64,000 nt of DNA from Phycisphaeraceae bacterium (GCA_026126305.1 JAHCJI010000003.1:173106-237105), one strand, 5' to 3'. Positions 36,682 through 46,126 are shown, counted from the first letter of the stretch. A program made the numbers and translations. Notes: a model not told the origin generated them from the sequence alone.

Positions 36682-37770
36682 TCAGCCTTCGGGCACGAGC
36701 AACTGGTCGGTGCCCGGCTCGGGCGAGAACGTGAGCCCGTCGCGCACGCCGCCGTCGTCGACCCCGTCCGGCCCCACGCTGTAGAGCACGTAGCCGAAGG
36801 GGCTGGTGTCGTCATGGCGGTAGACGTATCGGCCGTCTCTGGCGTGGGGGTCGCGTGGTGGCTCGGCCAGCACGCCGGGGGTCAGGGCGTCCAGGGCCGC
36901 GGGCGGGGCGCCGTGCTCGGCGCGGTAGACCTCGATCGCCAGGGCAAAGCGCCGAGCATCGCGCCTGGTGTGCCAGGCGTTGGCCATGGTCTGGCGGTTC
37001 TCGGCCGGGAGCTGGCGTGAGAGCTTGCCGAGGTAGCGCTCCCGATGGGCATCGGTCGCGACGCGCGCGCTGCCCAGCAGCGCGCGGGCGCGCTCTTGCG
37101 ACAGATGCCCCGCGGCGATGGCGTCCAGCACCAGGCCATCGGTGAACCGCAGCAGCACCATGTTGGACATCGCCGCGTCCTCGCCGGCGGCGTGGAACTG
37201 GGCCCGGGCCATGGCGTCCAGGCCGGCGATGACGGTGATGTACGCGTCGTCCTCGGTCTGAAGCTCGGCGTCCACGGCCAGGCACGCCAGCATCCGGTAG
37301 GCGTCCCGTGCGCGGGCGTCGGACGTGCCGGAAAGATCGAGCACCGCGTCGTCGCCCAGGGCCTGGACCGCGCGGGTCAGTTGGGCCAGCTTCTGCACCA
37401 TGCCCGCCTCGCGCAGGGCCGCGGCGGCCGCGGAGGTGATGGCCACCTCGGACTCATAGTCGCCCCGGTCAAGGCCCAACTCGTCGCTCAGCGGTCCGGC
37501 AGCGGGCGCGTCGAAGTCGGGGTGCCGGAGCACCCCGGCCGCGCCCCAGGGCTCGCGGCCGTGCTCGGCGATAACCTTCTCCTGGGCCCCGATGGCCGCG
37601 TCGAGCAGGGCGCGGTAGGCGGCCCGGACAGCGTCCGGGGCCTCGGAGCCGGTGGCCTGCTGGGGCGGCGGGGGCGCGGCCGGGCCCTGGTCACCGCCGC
37701 CAACGCATAGGTTGCTCAGGATCATGACCGCCGCCAACGCGGCGTACGCCGAAGGTCCGTTCGTCCTCAT
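36682..37770 (-). CDS. predicted exported protein with pseudopilin-like C-terminus
   Basis: This 362-residue protein has an N-terminal hydrophobic segment (AYAALAAVMILSNLCVGG); Cys may be lipidated but the lipobox is poor. The middle is Ala-rich and helical. The C-terminus (EVYRAEHGAPPAALDALTPG, DPHARDGRYVYRHDD, GYVLYSVGPDGVDDGG) matches the calcium-binding end of type II secretion pseudopilins and planctomycete relatives, without a prepilin start. The ATG at 37770 is chosen because the hydrophobic segment begins there. It is divergent from the sigma factor gene. Confidence 0.65.
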   Translation of the reverse strand: MRTNGPSAYAALAAVMILSNLCVGGGDQGPAAPPPPQQATGSEAPDAVRAAYRALLDAAIGAQEKVIAEHGREPWGAAGVLRHPDFDAPAAGPLSDELGLDRGDYESEVAITSAAAAALREAGMVQKLAQLTRAVQALGDDAVLDLSGTSDARARDAYRMLACLAVDAELQTEDDAYITVIAGLDAMARAQFHAAGEDAAMSNMVLLRFTDGLVLDAIAAGHLSQERARALLGSARVATDAHRERYLGKLSRQLPAENRQTMANAWHTRRDARRFALAIEVYRAEHGAPPAALDALTPGVLAEPPRDPHARDGRYVYRHDDTSPFGYVLYSVGPDGVDDGGVRDGLTFSPEPGTDQLLVPEG

Positions 37771-37918
37771 GCGGTCAATGTAGGGGCCGGCGCTCGCCGC
37801 CCGCGCACGAATTTTCTGCCGGGCCCTGGCGCGATGGGGGTATCGTTCCCGCGTTGTCGGTAATTGGGGGCGGGCCGTCCATGCGATTGGCGGTCGCGCT
37901 GAGGCCAGGGGGGCTCCG

Positions 37919-38527
37919 ATGACGGCAGTGACCAGCGAGGGACCGACCGAACGCGAGGGACCGGCACAGGCCGGCGACTTCACGCGTCTGCTCAAGAGGG
38001 CCTCGGGCGGCGATCGGCGCGACGTCGACGCGTTGCTGGCGGCGATCTATGAGGACGTGCGTCGCCTGGCCGTCGGCCAGCTCAAGGGCGAGCGGCGCGA
38101 CCACACCCTGCAGCCCACGGCCCTGGTGCACGAGGCGTACCTCAAGCTCATCGAGCAGCGGTCGACCGATTGGAACGACCGGGCCCACTTCTTCGCCGTC
38201 GCGTCGCGGATCATCCGGCGGATCTTAGTGGATCATGCTCGCGAGAAGAACGCGCTCAAGCGCGGCGGGGGAGGGCAGCGAGTGTCCTTAGAAGGTGTCG
38301 ACGCCGCGACGCCACAGGCCGATGTTGATCTTGTTGCCCTGGACGACGCCCTCAAGGAACTGGCCGAGCTCAGCGAGCGGCAGGCGCGGATCGTCGAGCT
38401 GCGGTACTTTGGCGGCCTGACCGTGCCCGAGGTGGCCGCGGCGCTGGGCCTTGGGGCCCGCACGGTCGACCGCGAGTGGCAGGCGGCCCGGGCGTGGCTC
38501 TTTTGCCGCCTGGGCGAGGACGCATAG
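37919..38527 (+). CDS. ECF-family RNA polymerase sigma factor
   Basis: This 202-residue sigma factor resembles the ECF group of planctomycetes and acidobacteria often paired with Ser/Thr kinases. Region 2 holds VRRLAVGQLKGERRDHTLQPTALVHEAYLKL, with ARIIRRILVDHAREKNALKR-like SRIIRRILVDHARE after it. Region 4 is SERQARIVELRYFGGLTVPEVAAALGLGARTVDREW. GGGGGG precedes the ATG at 37919. It ends six bases before the kinase gene, so control by kinase phosphorylation is a reasonable inference. No anti-sigma gene is present. Confidence 0.93.
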   Translation: MTAVTSEGPTEREGPAQAGDFTRLLKRASGGDRRDVDALLAAIYEDVRRLAVGQLKGERRDHTLQPTALVHEAYLKLIEQRSTDWNDRAHFFAVASRIIRRILVDHAREKNALKRGGGGQRVSLEGVDAATPQADVDLVALDDALKELAELSERQARIVELRYFGGLTVPEVAAALGLGARTVDREWQAARAWLFCRLGEDA

Positions 38528-38533
38528 GCGAAC

Positions 38534-41245
38534 ATGGGAACCACCAGCCTGGCACTGCGTTCGCACCAGATGCTCATGCGCGCGATGGAGCGCGACGCGG
38601 CCGAGCGGCGCGGCTTCGTGCGCGAGGCGTGCGGCGGCGACACGGAACTGCTCGAGCGAGTGCTGAAACTGCTGGACGCGGCCGACCGGGCGACGTCGTT
38701 CCTGGATACCCCCGCGCTCGGTACCAACCACACCCAGCCGCGCATCGACCTGCCCACGCCCGACGCGGTGGGCAGCTACCTGGTCGTGGGCGTGCTGGGC
38801 TCGGGCGGCATGGCCACGGTGTACGAGGCCGTCCAGGAGGACCCGCAGCGGCGCGTAGCGTTGAAGGTGCTGCACCGCACGGTCGAGGACAACGCGGCGT
38901 ACCAGCGCTTCCGCTTCGAGACCGAGGCGCTGGCGCGGCTGCGCCACCCGCACATCGCGCCCATCTACGAGGCGGGCGCGGCGCCGCTGGGCGCGGGTGC
39001 CCCTTCGCCCTTCTTCGCGATGGAACTGGTCGAGGACGCGCGGCCCATCACGCGGTACGTGCAGGAGCGCGGCCTGTCGGTGCGGCAGCGGGTGGAGCTG
39101 TTCGTGGCCGTGTGCGACGCGGTCCACCACGGGCACCAGCACGGGGTCATCCACCGCGACATCAAGCCGGCCAACGTGCTGGTGGGCAAGGACGGCGTGC
39201 CGAAGGTCATCGACTTCGGCATCGCGATGGCATCCGGGGGCGATGGTCGAGCGCTCACCACGAACATCGATCGCGGGCAACTGATCGGCACGCTCAACGC
39301 CATGAGCCCCGAGCAGTGTGGTGGGGGGGGCGAGAATGCGAGCGACATCGACACGCGCGCGGACGTGTACGCGCTGGGCGTGCTGCTGTACGAGATGGTC
39401 GCGGGCAAGCCGCCGCACGACCTGAGCGCCATGAGCGTGCCGCAGGCCATCCGCACGATCGTGGAAGTCGATCCGCCCGCGCCCAGCAGGCATAATGCGG
39501 CTGCGCGGGGCGACCTGGACGCCATCATCGGCAAGGCCCTGCGTCGCGACCGACGCGAGCGATACCCCGGCGCGGCGTCGCTGGCGGCCGACCTGCGGCG
39601 ATACCTGGAGCACAAGCCCGTCGAGGCCCGGCCGGCGTCGCTGGCGCTGGTTGTGGAGCGGTTCGCACGGCGCAGCCCGGCGTTGGCCGGGACGATCGCC
39701 GCGGCCGTGCTGCTGCTGGTGGCCGGGGTGGTGGTGTCCAGCTCGCTGGCCATCGACGCGAACAAGGCCCGCAAGGAAGCCGAGGCGCGCGAGCGATCCC
39801 TCGAGCGCGTGGTGCAATACCAGGAGTCGCTCCTGGCCACCATCGACGTGGCGGCAATCGGCGACGACATGCGCGCCGGCCTGGTGGAGGCGGTGAGCGC
39901 CAAGGGCGACCGGGCGGCCGAACAACTGGCCCAGGCGATCTCGGGCGTGAACTTCACCACGCTCGCACTGCACGCCATCGACCACGCCGTGCTCCAGCCC
40001 TCGCACGCGGCTATCAACGCGCAGTTCGAGGATGATCCGGCGCTCCGGGCCAGGCTGCTCTTGCGATTGGGCGTGACGATGTACGCGCTGGGGCTGCCGG
40101 CCAGCACCGAGCCGGTGCTGCGCGAGTCGCTGGCCATCCGCCGCGAGGTGCTGGGCGACGACCACGACGACACGCTGCGCAGCCTCAACGCCCTTGGGCT
40201 CTCGCTCAACGCCATGGGGCGGTACGAGGAGGCCAAGGCGGCGATGGCCGAGGGCTACGAGCGCAGCGGGCGCGTGCTGGGGCGCGACGATCCAACGACA
40301 CTGCGCTTCGGCGCGAGCCTGGGCATCGTCCATCGGGCCCTGGGCGAGATGGACGACGCACTGGCGGTGTGGGAGCCCACCTACGAGGCCCAGCGGCGCG
40401 TGCTGGGCGAAGAGCACGACGAGACGCTGAACACGCTGAACAACCTGGCCGTGCTCAACACCATGCGCGGGCAACTGGCCCTGGCGACCGAGCGATTCAC
40501 CGCGTTGCTCGAAGTCCGGCGTCGGCAATTCGGGCCCGACTCGCCCAACACCATCGTAGGGGCATTCAATCTGGGCATCATCCTGGGCAACCAGGGCCGC
40601 TTCGAGGAAGCCCGGGCCCTGCTGGCCGGCACGCTCGCCCTCGCCGAGCGGCACCTGGGCGGCGTCCATCCCACGACGCTGCGCATCGTCCACGCGCTGG
40701 CCGAGACGGCGCGATCCACCGGCGATCTCGATGCGGCGAGCGACCTGGCCCGGCGGGCGCACGAGTCCCGCACGTCGTCGCTGGGCATGGGCCACCCCGA
40801 CACGCTGTTTTCGCGGAGGCTGCTGGCCGAGTTGGCCCTGGCCGGGGGCGATAGCGCGGGCGGCCTGGGGGCCGTGCGTGAGGTGGTGGCGGGGTATGAG
40901 GCGGCGGTGGGGCCGCACCACACGCTCACGCTCGAGACGCGGCAGATCTACGCGAAGATGCTGCTGCAGGCCGGCGATATGGAGGCGGCGCTCGCCGAGT
41001 GCGACGCCGCCCTGGACGCCGCCCGAACCGCGCCCCGGCCCAACCGGGGGATCCTCGGCCGCCTGCTGAGCGTCCGCGGCCGCGTGCTGATGGCGATGGA
41101 CCGGCTGGACGAGGCCGGCCCGCCGCTGGCCGAGGGCCACGACCTGCTGCTGGCCGCGCAGGGGCAAGAGCACGTGGTGACCCGCGAGGCGGCGGCGGCG
41201 CTGGCCGAGCACCGCGAGCGGTTGGGCCTGCCCCCCGGGCCGTGA
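38534..41245 (+). CDS. membrane Ser/Thr protein kinase with tetratricopeptide repeats
   Basis: This 903-residue kinase has an N-terminal helical segment (1-75), then a kinase domain at about 78-350. It shows VLGSGGMATVYEA, VALKVL, catalytic HRDIKPANVLV, DFGIAM as DFG, MSPEQC and DVYALGVLLYEMVAGKPP. One membrane helix follows near 385 (LAGTIAAAVLLLVAGVVV). The outer part has about ten TPR units (RALGEMDDALAVWEPTYEAQ, RVLGEEHDETLNTLNNLAVL) of the kinesin-light-chain type. It is cotranscribed with the ECF sigma gene six bases upstream. Confidence 0.94.
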   Translation: MGTTSLALRSHQMLMRAMERDAAERRGFVREACGGDTELLERVLKLLDAADRATSFLDTPALGTNHTQPRIDLPTPDAVGSYLVVGVLGSGGMATVYEAVQEDPQRRVALKVLHRTVEDNAAYQRFRFETEALARLRHPHIAPIYEAGAAPLGAGAPSPFFAMELVEDARPITRYVQERGLSVRQRVELFVAVCDAVHHGHQHGVIHRDIKPANVLVGKDGVPKVIDFGIAMASGGDGRALTTNIDRGQLIGTLNAMSPEQCGGGGENASDIDTRADVYALGVLLYEMVAGKPPHDLSAMSVPQAIRTIVEVDPPAPSRHNAAARGDLDAIIGKALRRDRRERYPGAASLAADLRRYLEHKPVEARPASLALVVERFARRSPALAGTIAAAVLLLVAGVVVSSSLAIDANKARKEAEARERSLERVVQYQESLLATIDVAAIGDDMRAGLVEAVSAKGDRAAEQLAQAISGVNFTTLALHAIDHAVLQPSHAAINAQFEDDPALRARLLLRLGVTMYALGLPASTEPVLRESLAIRREVLGDDHDDTLRSLNALGLSLNAMGRYEEAKAAMAEGYERSGRVLGRDDPTTLRFGASLGIVHRALGEMDDALAVWEPTYEAQRRVLGEEHDETLNTLNNLAVLNTMRGQLALATERFTALLEVRRRQFGPDSPNTIVGAFNLGIILGNQGRFEEARALLAGTLALAERHLGGVHPTTLRIVHALAETARSTGDLDAASDLARRAHESRTSSLGMGHPDTLFSRRLLAELALAGGDSAGGLGAVREVVAGYEAAVGPHHTLTLETRQIYAKMLLQAGDMEAALAECDAALDAARTAPRPNRGILGRLLSVRGRVLMAMDRLDEAGPPLAEGHDLLLAAQGQEHVVTREAAAALAEHRERLGLPPGP

Positions 41246-41308
41246 GGGCTGGCGCGATGCGGCCCCGGGCTCCGCGTCTTGGCTGACCACACCATGAGGA
41301 ACCACGCC

Positions 41309-41776
41309 ATGCCCGTCCACCGACACCCAGCAAGCGCGTCCAAGGTCGGCGAGCCGATCACCCGCATCCCCGTCGACGCGGGGGTGATCGAGCGATTGCG
41401 GTCCAGCTATCGCCTGGTGCGCCGGCAAGACCTTGAGTTTGCCCGCGTCTTCTACGCGAAACTGTTCGAGGCCGCCCCGGGCGTGCGGGCGATGTTCCCG
41501 CAAGACCTGGAGCTGCAATCGCGCAAGCTGACGATGGCCCTGGACACCATCGTGGCCAACCTGGAGAACCCCGAGGCCAACTCGCACCTGCTCGCCCAGA
41601 TGGGCAAGCGGCACGCCGGCTATGGCGCCAGGCCCGAGCACTACCACCTGGTCATCGAGACGATGGTCGCCGCGATGCGCGCCGTGCTGGGCGCGCAGGC
41701 CGACGAAAGAGTCCTGGACGAGTGGCGCATGGCCCTGCGGCTGATCGGCAAGCAGATGATCGACGCGGGCCGGTAG
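41309..41776 (+). CDS. single-domain globin
   Basis: This 155-residue protein has the flavohaemoglobin-type globin fold. It shows IERLRSSYRLVRRQDLEFARVFY, LFEAAPGVRAMFP, proximal His in GKRHAGYGARPEHYHLV, and a C-terminal helix WRMALRLIGKQMID. There is no reductase domain, so it is a stand-alone globin, perhaps sensing or detoxifying O2 or NO. MPVHRH at 41309 is preferred since GAGGA lies just upstream; 41294 is an alternative. It follows the kinase gene by 63 bases and has its own terminator. Confidence 0.9.
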   Translation: MPVHRHPASASKVGEPITRIPVDAGVIERLRSSYRLVRRQDLEFARVFYAKLFEAAPGVRAMFPQDLELQSRKLTMALDTIVANLENPEANSHLLAQMGKRHAGYGARPEHYHLVIETMVAAMRAVLGAQADERVLDEWRMALRLIGKQMIDAGR

Positions 41777-41803
41777 GCCAGAACCTAAGATGGACGGCCA
41801 CGC

Positions 41804-41829
41804 AAAACCCCGGAAACCCCCGGGGTTTT
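41804..41829 (+). terminator. terminator of the globin gene
   Basis: AAAACCCCGG and CCGGGGTTTT form a ten-base stem with loop AAACCC, 27 bases after the globin stop. Confidence 0.85.
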
Positions 41830-41920
41830 GCCCTTTCTGGCGCGGAGCGGGCGCATCCTTCGCGTCATGTGTGCCCCTCGAATGGACGCGGGGCACACGC
41901 ACAACGAAGGGAGAAAACCC

Positions 41921-43261
41921 GTGATTCACAGCAAGCAATCGGTTCGCAATGGGGCGCTCGGCGCCATGTCCCTTTTCGCAATGGCCGGCGGCGCGATGGC
42001 GCAGGATCCGGGCCTCTCGATGTCGCTGGACCGCTATAGCATCGCGTCGGGCGAATCGGTCAACGTCCAGGTCGCCGGCCGCTTCCCCACCAGCGCCTTC
42101 GCGCTGGCGCAGGTCGACTTCGGCGTGTTCGCGTCGTATGACGAGTGGACCTGGGCCAGCAGCGGCGCCCTCGCCGGTGCCAGCGTCTTCAACGCCGGCT
42201 TCGACCAGACGCACATGCCCAGCGCCGGCCTCTTCGCCGACCCCACCAACCCGCTGCACATCTGGAGCGGCACGTACCAGCCCAACGTGACGGGCCCGGC
42301 CTTCCTGCGTCTGCGGGCCGAGGCCGACTACTTCTCGTACTACCCCAGCGACCTGACCAGCTCGGCGGCCGTCGTGGCCGACCCGCTGCCCGGGCGGCAG
42401 TACCTGTGGGTCGATGCCATTGCCATCTCCGGTGTGGGCGAGGTAGCGCCGGGCGAGGGCACGGGCATGGACGTGACCCCCGATGGCATCGTTCTCGCCA
42501 CGCCCGAAGAGAGGGCCATCCTCATCGGCCTGCTCTTGCCGGCGGTGCAGAAGGTGCGCGAGGCGTCGGTGCGCATCGAGACGTTGGCCCGCGCCCGGGT
42601 CAACAAGGCCTCGCCCAAGCTCATGCTGGCCTGTGCCACCGGGACATTCCATCACATCGAGGAAGTGAGCTTGAACTACACGCGCATCGACATGCCCTCG
42701 GGCACGGGCTACGAGCTGGACATCGAGCCCAGCTTCGCCGCCGATACCGAGATCTGCTTCATGGGCGTTGATGGGCAACTCATCTGTATCCCCTTGTCCG
42801 GCCCTTCGGCCGCCACGGTGCGCTTCGACCGCCTGCCCACGTGCCTGGTGTTCAAGCTCGAGGAGGACGACACCACCGAGCAGGGCAGCTTGACCATGAC
42901 CCCCTGCGGCGACGGGCCGTTCTTCCTGGAGATCCCCGGCGTCTTCGAGGGCCTTGTGGTCGAGCCCTACGAGGTCCGCGTCATGCCCATCTACATGAAG
43001 TACGAGGGCATCGACGGCAGCGTCGTTGAGATGGACGGCCTGCCCCGTGGCCCCGAGGGCCGCGTGTCCATCGAGTTCGGCCACAAGGTGGAGTGCCGGG
43101 CCGACATCGACGGCGACGGCGAGCTGACCATCTTCGACTTCCTGGCCTTCCAGAACGCCTTCGCCAGGGGCCTGCGCAGCGCCGACTTCGACGGCGACGG
43201 CCGCCACACCATCTTCGACTTCCTGGCGTTCCAGAACGCCTTCGCGCTGGGCTGCAAGTAA
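41921..43261 (+). CDS. secreted protein with dockerin-like tail and internal prepilin-like helix
   Basis: This 446-residue exported protein has signal peptide GALGAMSLFAMAGGAMA. The N-terminal half (LSMSLDRYSIASGESVNVQV) looks like an immunoglobulin-type or cohesin-like beta domain. At about residues 199-215 AILIGLLLPAVQKVREAS closely resembles the helix of planctomycete DUF1559 prepilins, although it sits in mid-protein. The tail has DIDGDGELTIFDFLAFQNAF and DFDGDGRHTIFDFLAFQNAF. The GTG at 41921 is chosen because AAGGGAG lies seven bases before it and the signal peptide follows; the frame is open to 41828. Confidence 0.8.
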   Translation: MIHSKQSVRNGALGAMSLFAMAGGAMAQDPGLSMSLDRYSIASGESVNVQVAGRFPTSAFALAQVDFGVFASYDEWTWASSGALAGASVFNAGFDQTHMPSAGLFADPTNPLHIWSGTYQPNVTGPAFLRLRAEADYFSYYPSDLTSSAAVVADPLPGRQYLWVDAIAISGVGEVAPGEGTGMDVTPDGIVLATPEERAILIGLLLPAVQKVREASVRIETLARARVNKASPKLMLACATGTFHHIEEVSLNYTRIDMPSGTGYELDIEPSFAADTEICFMGVDGQLICIPLSGPSAATVRFDRLPTCLVFKLEEDDTTEQGSLTMTPCGDGPFFLEIPGVFEGLVVEPYEVRVMPIYMKYEGIDGSVVEMDGLPRGPEGRVSIEFGHKVECRADIDGDGELTIFDFLAFQNAFARGLRSADFDGDGRHTIFDFLAFQNAFALGCK

Positions 43262-43287
43262 GCCAGCGGGCAGGAAGAAAGAGAGCA

Positions 43288-43317
43288 GCCCCCGCGCGGC
43301 TTCGGCCGTGCGGGGGC
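43288..43317 (+). terminator. GC-rich hairpin after the dockerin-tailed gene
   Basis: GCCCCCGC and GCGGGGGC close a long stem over GCGGCTTCGGCCGT. There is no clear T-run, so it may be a processing or weak termination signal. Confidence 0.55.
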
Positions 43318-43375
43318 GTTCGCGCTCCTGCGCAGCCAATCGATCCGCACCCCACATTCGCCCCGCCGCCGCCAA

Positions 43376-44197
43376 TCACCGCGCCGCCGCCCGCCTCCCA
43401 TCGCCGCACTCGGAGCAGCCGGGCCGTGTCTGGCCGGCCAGGGAGAAGCCGCACGCTGCGCAACAGCCGCGGGCGATGCGCCGGCGGCGGCGGATGGCCC
43501 CCGGGGCGAGCAGCACCAGTGCCCACAGCATGCCGAAGAAGGCCGTGTTGAGCGCCAGGCCCGGGCGTGGCATGTATGGCAGCACGAGCGTGTCGGGCAT
43601 CGATTGCCCCGCCCGCGCGGGCCACCGGATCACGAACGCGTTCGAAATCTCTTCACGGTTGCCCATCCCCGTTGGCTTGCCGTTCGCATCGAACGTTGCG
43701 GCGAACGAATCCCAGCGTCTGGTGGAGTAAAGAGCCCGCATCGGCCAGCCGACGGCGTCGAGTGTGAGCGACGTTCGCACGTCTGCGATGTTATGAACCG
43801 GCACCGGGGGGCCCTGCGCCGCGAGGTCGTCCAAGCGGCCGATGATCGTGGGCATGGGTGTCGGCGGAGATTGGGCGGCCGCCAGGGCCCATGTCCCTTC
43901 GTCGTTCGCGGCACCACCCACCGACTCGATCTCGCGCGCCATCTGGCGCCCGGCCTCGGCGTTGAACGTGAGGATGGCTGTGTCCCTGAACTCCCACCGC
44001 TCGACGGATTGCCCGAATCGTCGGTGACGGTACACGCGCTGGATAACGCCATCGACGACCGCCACGCCCGTTCGCATGTGCGACATGCCCTGGGGCCGCA
44101 GCTTCACGTGTACCACCACCCCCCACGCGACCACGACCGAGGTCAGCAGGCCGAGAAAGGCGAACAGCAGGCAGCGGCGGATGGTTCGCCAGGGCAT
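43376..44197 (-). CDS. membrane protein with C-terminal zinc ribbon, unknown function
   Basis: This 273-residue protein has an N-terminal helix (CLLFAFLGLLTSVVVAWGVVV), a soluble domain of about 170 residues and a second helix (FGMLWALVLLAPGAI). A cytoplasmic zinc ribbon CAACGFSLAG...CSECGDG follows. The same ribbon type occurs in the next gene (CAACAYPV...CPECGADY). Such ribbon-bearing membrane proteins are common in planctomycetes with no known role. The ATG at 44197 starts the membrane helix. It is divergent from the gene at 44340. Confidence 0.7.
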   Translation of the reverse strand: MPWRTIRRCLLFAFLGLLTSVVVAWGVVVHVKLRPQGMSHMRTGVAVVDGVIQRVYRHRRFGQSVERWEFRDTAILTFNAEAGRQMAREIESVGGAANDEGTWALAAAQSPPTPMPTIIGRLDDLAAQGPPVPVHNIADVRTSLTLDAVGWPMRALYSTRRWDSFAATFDANGKPTGMGNREEISNAFVIRWPARAGQSMPDTLVLPYMPRPGLALNTAFFGMLWALVLLAPGAIRRRRRIARGCCAACGFSLAGQTRPGCSECGDGRRAAAR

Positions 44198-44339
44198 GGG
44201 CGAGTGTACCCCGCGGCGCGGGTGGGAGGGCGCTCGGGCACCGAAGCCTGGCGTGGTGCGGCCCGTATCGTTTCGGGCTTATTCGATCGTCTCGCAGAGT
44301 GCTGGCAGCCGCCGCGTAGCGGCCCGGGAGCAACGCCCG

Positions 44340-45404
44340 ATGCCCATCAGCCCACCATTGCCCGACATCTGGGCGAACATCGCCACCGTGTGCCTGGGGG
44401 CGCTCGTCGTGCTGCTGGTGGTGTCGATCCTGGGCTGGGGGCTTCGGCGGGCGGACGCGAGGGGCCGGTGGCTGCCGCCGTGGCTCCAAACGCGGCTGCA
44501 CCTCAACGCGCCCACGCCCGCGGTTGCTCGGGCGCTGCGAGCCCACCCGTCGGTCTGTGCGGCGTGCGCGTATCCGGTCGCGTCGGGGCCACGATGCCCC
44601 GAGTGCGGGGCCGACTACGCCCAGCCCGGGGCGGTTGTGCATCGCGATGGGCTCGCCCGGGGGCTGCCGACCGTGCCGCGGTGGCTGCTGATGGCAACGG
44701 TTGGCGTGGGGCTTTTCGCGCTCGTCCTGATGCTGCTGCCCGCCGGCCGTGCCGCGGGCAACTGGCTGTACTGGGGCACGCCAATGCCCAGCCCGCGGCA
44801 GTACCACGCCAGTTACAACCCCGCCCCCGTGGCCGGACAGGCGCCCCCGGCGTACGAGGTTATCTTCGAAATCCACCTGTTCGTCGATGGTCGGGCCGAG
44901 GCGCGCGGCGTGCGCAAGCCCGCGGTGGGCGGCACCGTCCGAATGTGGTTCGCCGCGAGCCCGGGCAACCCCTCGAGCCTGCCATACACCATAAAGTACG
45001 ACGTGCGCACCGGCGACTGGGCGTTCGAGCGGTACGCGAACCGGTCCAACCCCATCGCGCCGCCGGCGGTGCTGGCCGGCCATGGGCCCAGGGCGGCCAT
45101 CGACGCGCTCTACGCCTACGCCGGCCTCGACCACGCGTGGGCGGGCTCGCGGGCCGAGATGGACGACCTCGAAACGCAACTGGACATGTACCTCGGCGGG
45201 CTGCACGAGGTCCACCGATACCGGCAGGCCATCCCCGGCGGGGGCCCCGGCCTGCTGGGCGGCAGCATGAGCATCTGGGTGCCCCGGCCCTGGCACGGCG
45301 ACGCCAACGCGTACTCGACGGCCCTGCGCATCGCCGCGATCGTGCTGCCGCTGTTGCTCGCCGCCCTGGTGTACCGGCGGCTGGTCCGCCGGGCCACCAC
45401 CTAA
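44340..45404 (+). CDS. membrane protein with internal zinc ribbon, unknown function
   Basis: This 354-residue protein has a first helix at about 14-34 (TVCLGALVVLLVVSILGWGL), then the zinc ribbon CAACAYPVASGPRCPECG near 75-92. A second helix follows (LLMATVGVGLFALVLMLLP), then a soluble domain of about 190 residues and a last helix near the C-terminus (IAAIVLPLLLAALVY). It shares the ribbon with its divergent neighbour, so the two may work together. The ATG at 44340 has GGGAG upstream. Its last four bases overlap the convergent FN3-like gene. Confidence 0.7.
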   Translation: MPISPPLPDIWANIATVCLGALVVLLVVSILGWGLRRADARGRWLPPWLQTRLHLNAPTPAVARALRAHPSVCAACAYPVASGPRCPECGADYAQPGAVVHRDGLARGLPTVPRWLLMATVGVGLFALVLMLLPAGRAAGNWLYWGTPMPSPRQYHASYNPAPVAGQAPPAYEVIFEIHLFVDGRAEARGVRKPAVGGTVRMWFAASPGNPSSLPYTIKYDVRTGDWAFERYANRSNPIAPPAVLAGHGPRAAIDALYAYAGLDHAWAGSRAEMDDLETQLDMYLGGLHEVHRYRQAIPGGGPGLLGGSMSIWVPRPWHGDANAYSTALRIAAIVLPLLLAALVYRRLVRRATT

Positions 45405-46126
45405 GCCACCCGCGTGCGCCCGCCATCCTTGGCCGCCGGCTGGGCGCTGTCCGACGCCCGGGCGCTCACCGCCGTCTGGCGGGCGTGGAAGTCCATCACG
45501 GTCGTGGCGCCGAAGGCTTGCTGGCGGCCCTTGATGGCCCGCACCTGGTACGTCACCGAGCGCACGCCCGGGGGCAGCGTGCGGTCGATGAACTGGCGGT
45601 TGGTCGTCGTGCCCACCATCTCCATCGGCCCTTGGCCCGCGTCGGTGCGCAGCGAACGCTCGAGCAGGTAGGCCGTGCCGGGCACGGTCTTGCCGTCCCA
45701 GCGCACGTCGACGGCCCCCTCGGTGCTCAGGAACGTCAGCCGCATGTTGCTGGGCGCCACCGGGGCGATGCGGCCCTGGCGCTTGCGCGGCCGGATGGCG
45801 GCCCGCGCGTACACGCCTTGGTCCTTGGTTGCCTTGGCATAGCCGGCGATGGTGGTCAGGTCGCTGCCCAGGGCCTCCTTGAGCGCCTCAAAGGCCCGGT
45901 TCTTAGCGTTGGTGGCCGAGCGGGCCCGGACCTGGGCCAGCACGTGCTCGAGGTGGCGCTGGTGGGCGATGGTGAACAGCTCGGCCGCCCGCAGGGCCCG
46001 CTCCTCGCTCAGGCCGATGTCGGGCACCTGTCCACTGCCGCCCGGCTGCGTGCCCGTCCACACGCGGGTGACCATGCGGGCCCAGGCCAGGAATCGGGTG
46101 TCACGCTTGGGGTATTGGGGGGGCAT
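45401..46126 (-). CDS. helical plus FN3-like family protein, paralog C
   Basis: This 241-residue protein is the most diverged of the four paralogs. N-terminal helices include RFLAWARMVTRVWTG, GLSEERALRAAELF and NAKNRAFEALKEALGSDLTTI. The linker is short and basic (IRPRKRQGRIAPVAPSN). The beta domain reads AVDVRWDGKTVPGTAYLLER and DRTLPPGVRSVTYQVRAIKG, matching paralog A (LTWDGK, VTYVVRAKKG). The C-terminal 25 residues are low in complexity. GGAG precedes the ATG at 46126. The frame is open upstream through the 21-bp array to 46423 without a better start. Confidence 0.72.
   Translation of the reverse strand: MPPQYPKRDTRFLAWARMVTRVWTGTQPGGSGQVPDIGLSEERALRAAELFTIAHQRHLEHVLAQVRARSATNAKNRAFEALKEALGSDLTTIAGYAKATKDQGVYARAAIRPRKRQGRIAPVAPSNMRLTFLSTEGAVDVRWDGKTVPGTAYLLERSLRTDAGQGPMEMVGTTTNRQFIDRTLPPGVRSVTYQVRAIKGRQQAFGATTVMDFHARQTAVSARASDSAQPAAKDGGRTRVA

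Noticed and set aside
38288..43375. A single open frame of 1695 codons on the minus strand
   Set aside because: It lies antisense to the sigma factor, kinase, globin and dockerin-tailed genes, all of which have clear domains. Its composition (Gly/Arg/His-rich) is typical of the antisense of GC-rich codons.
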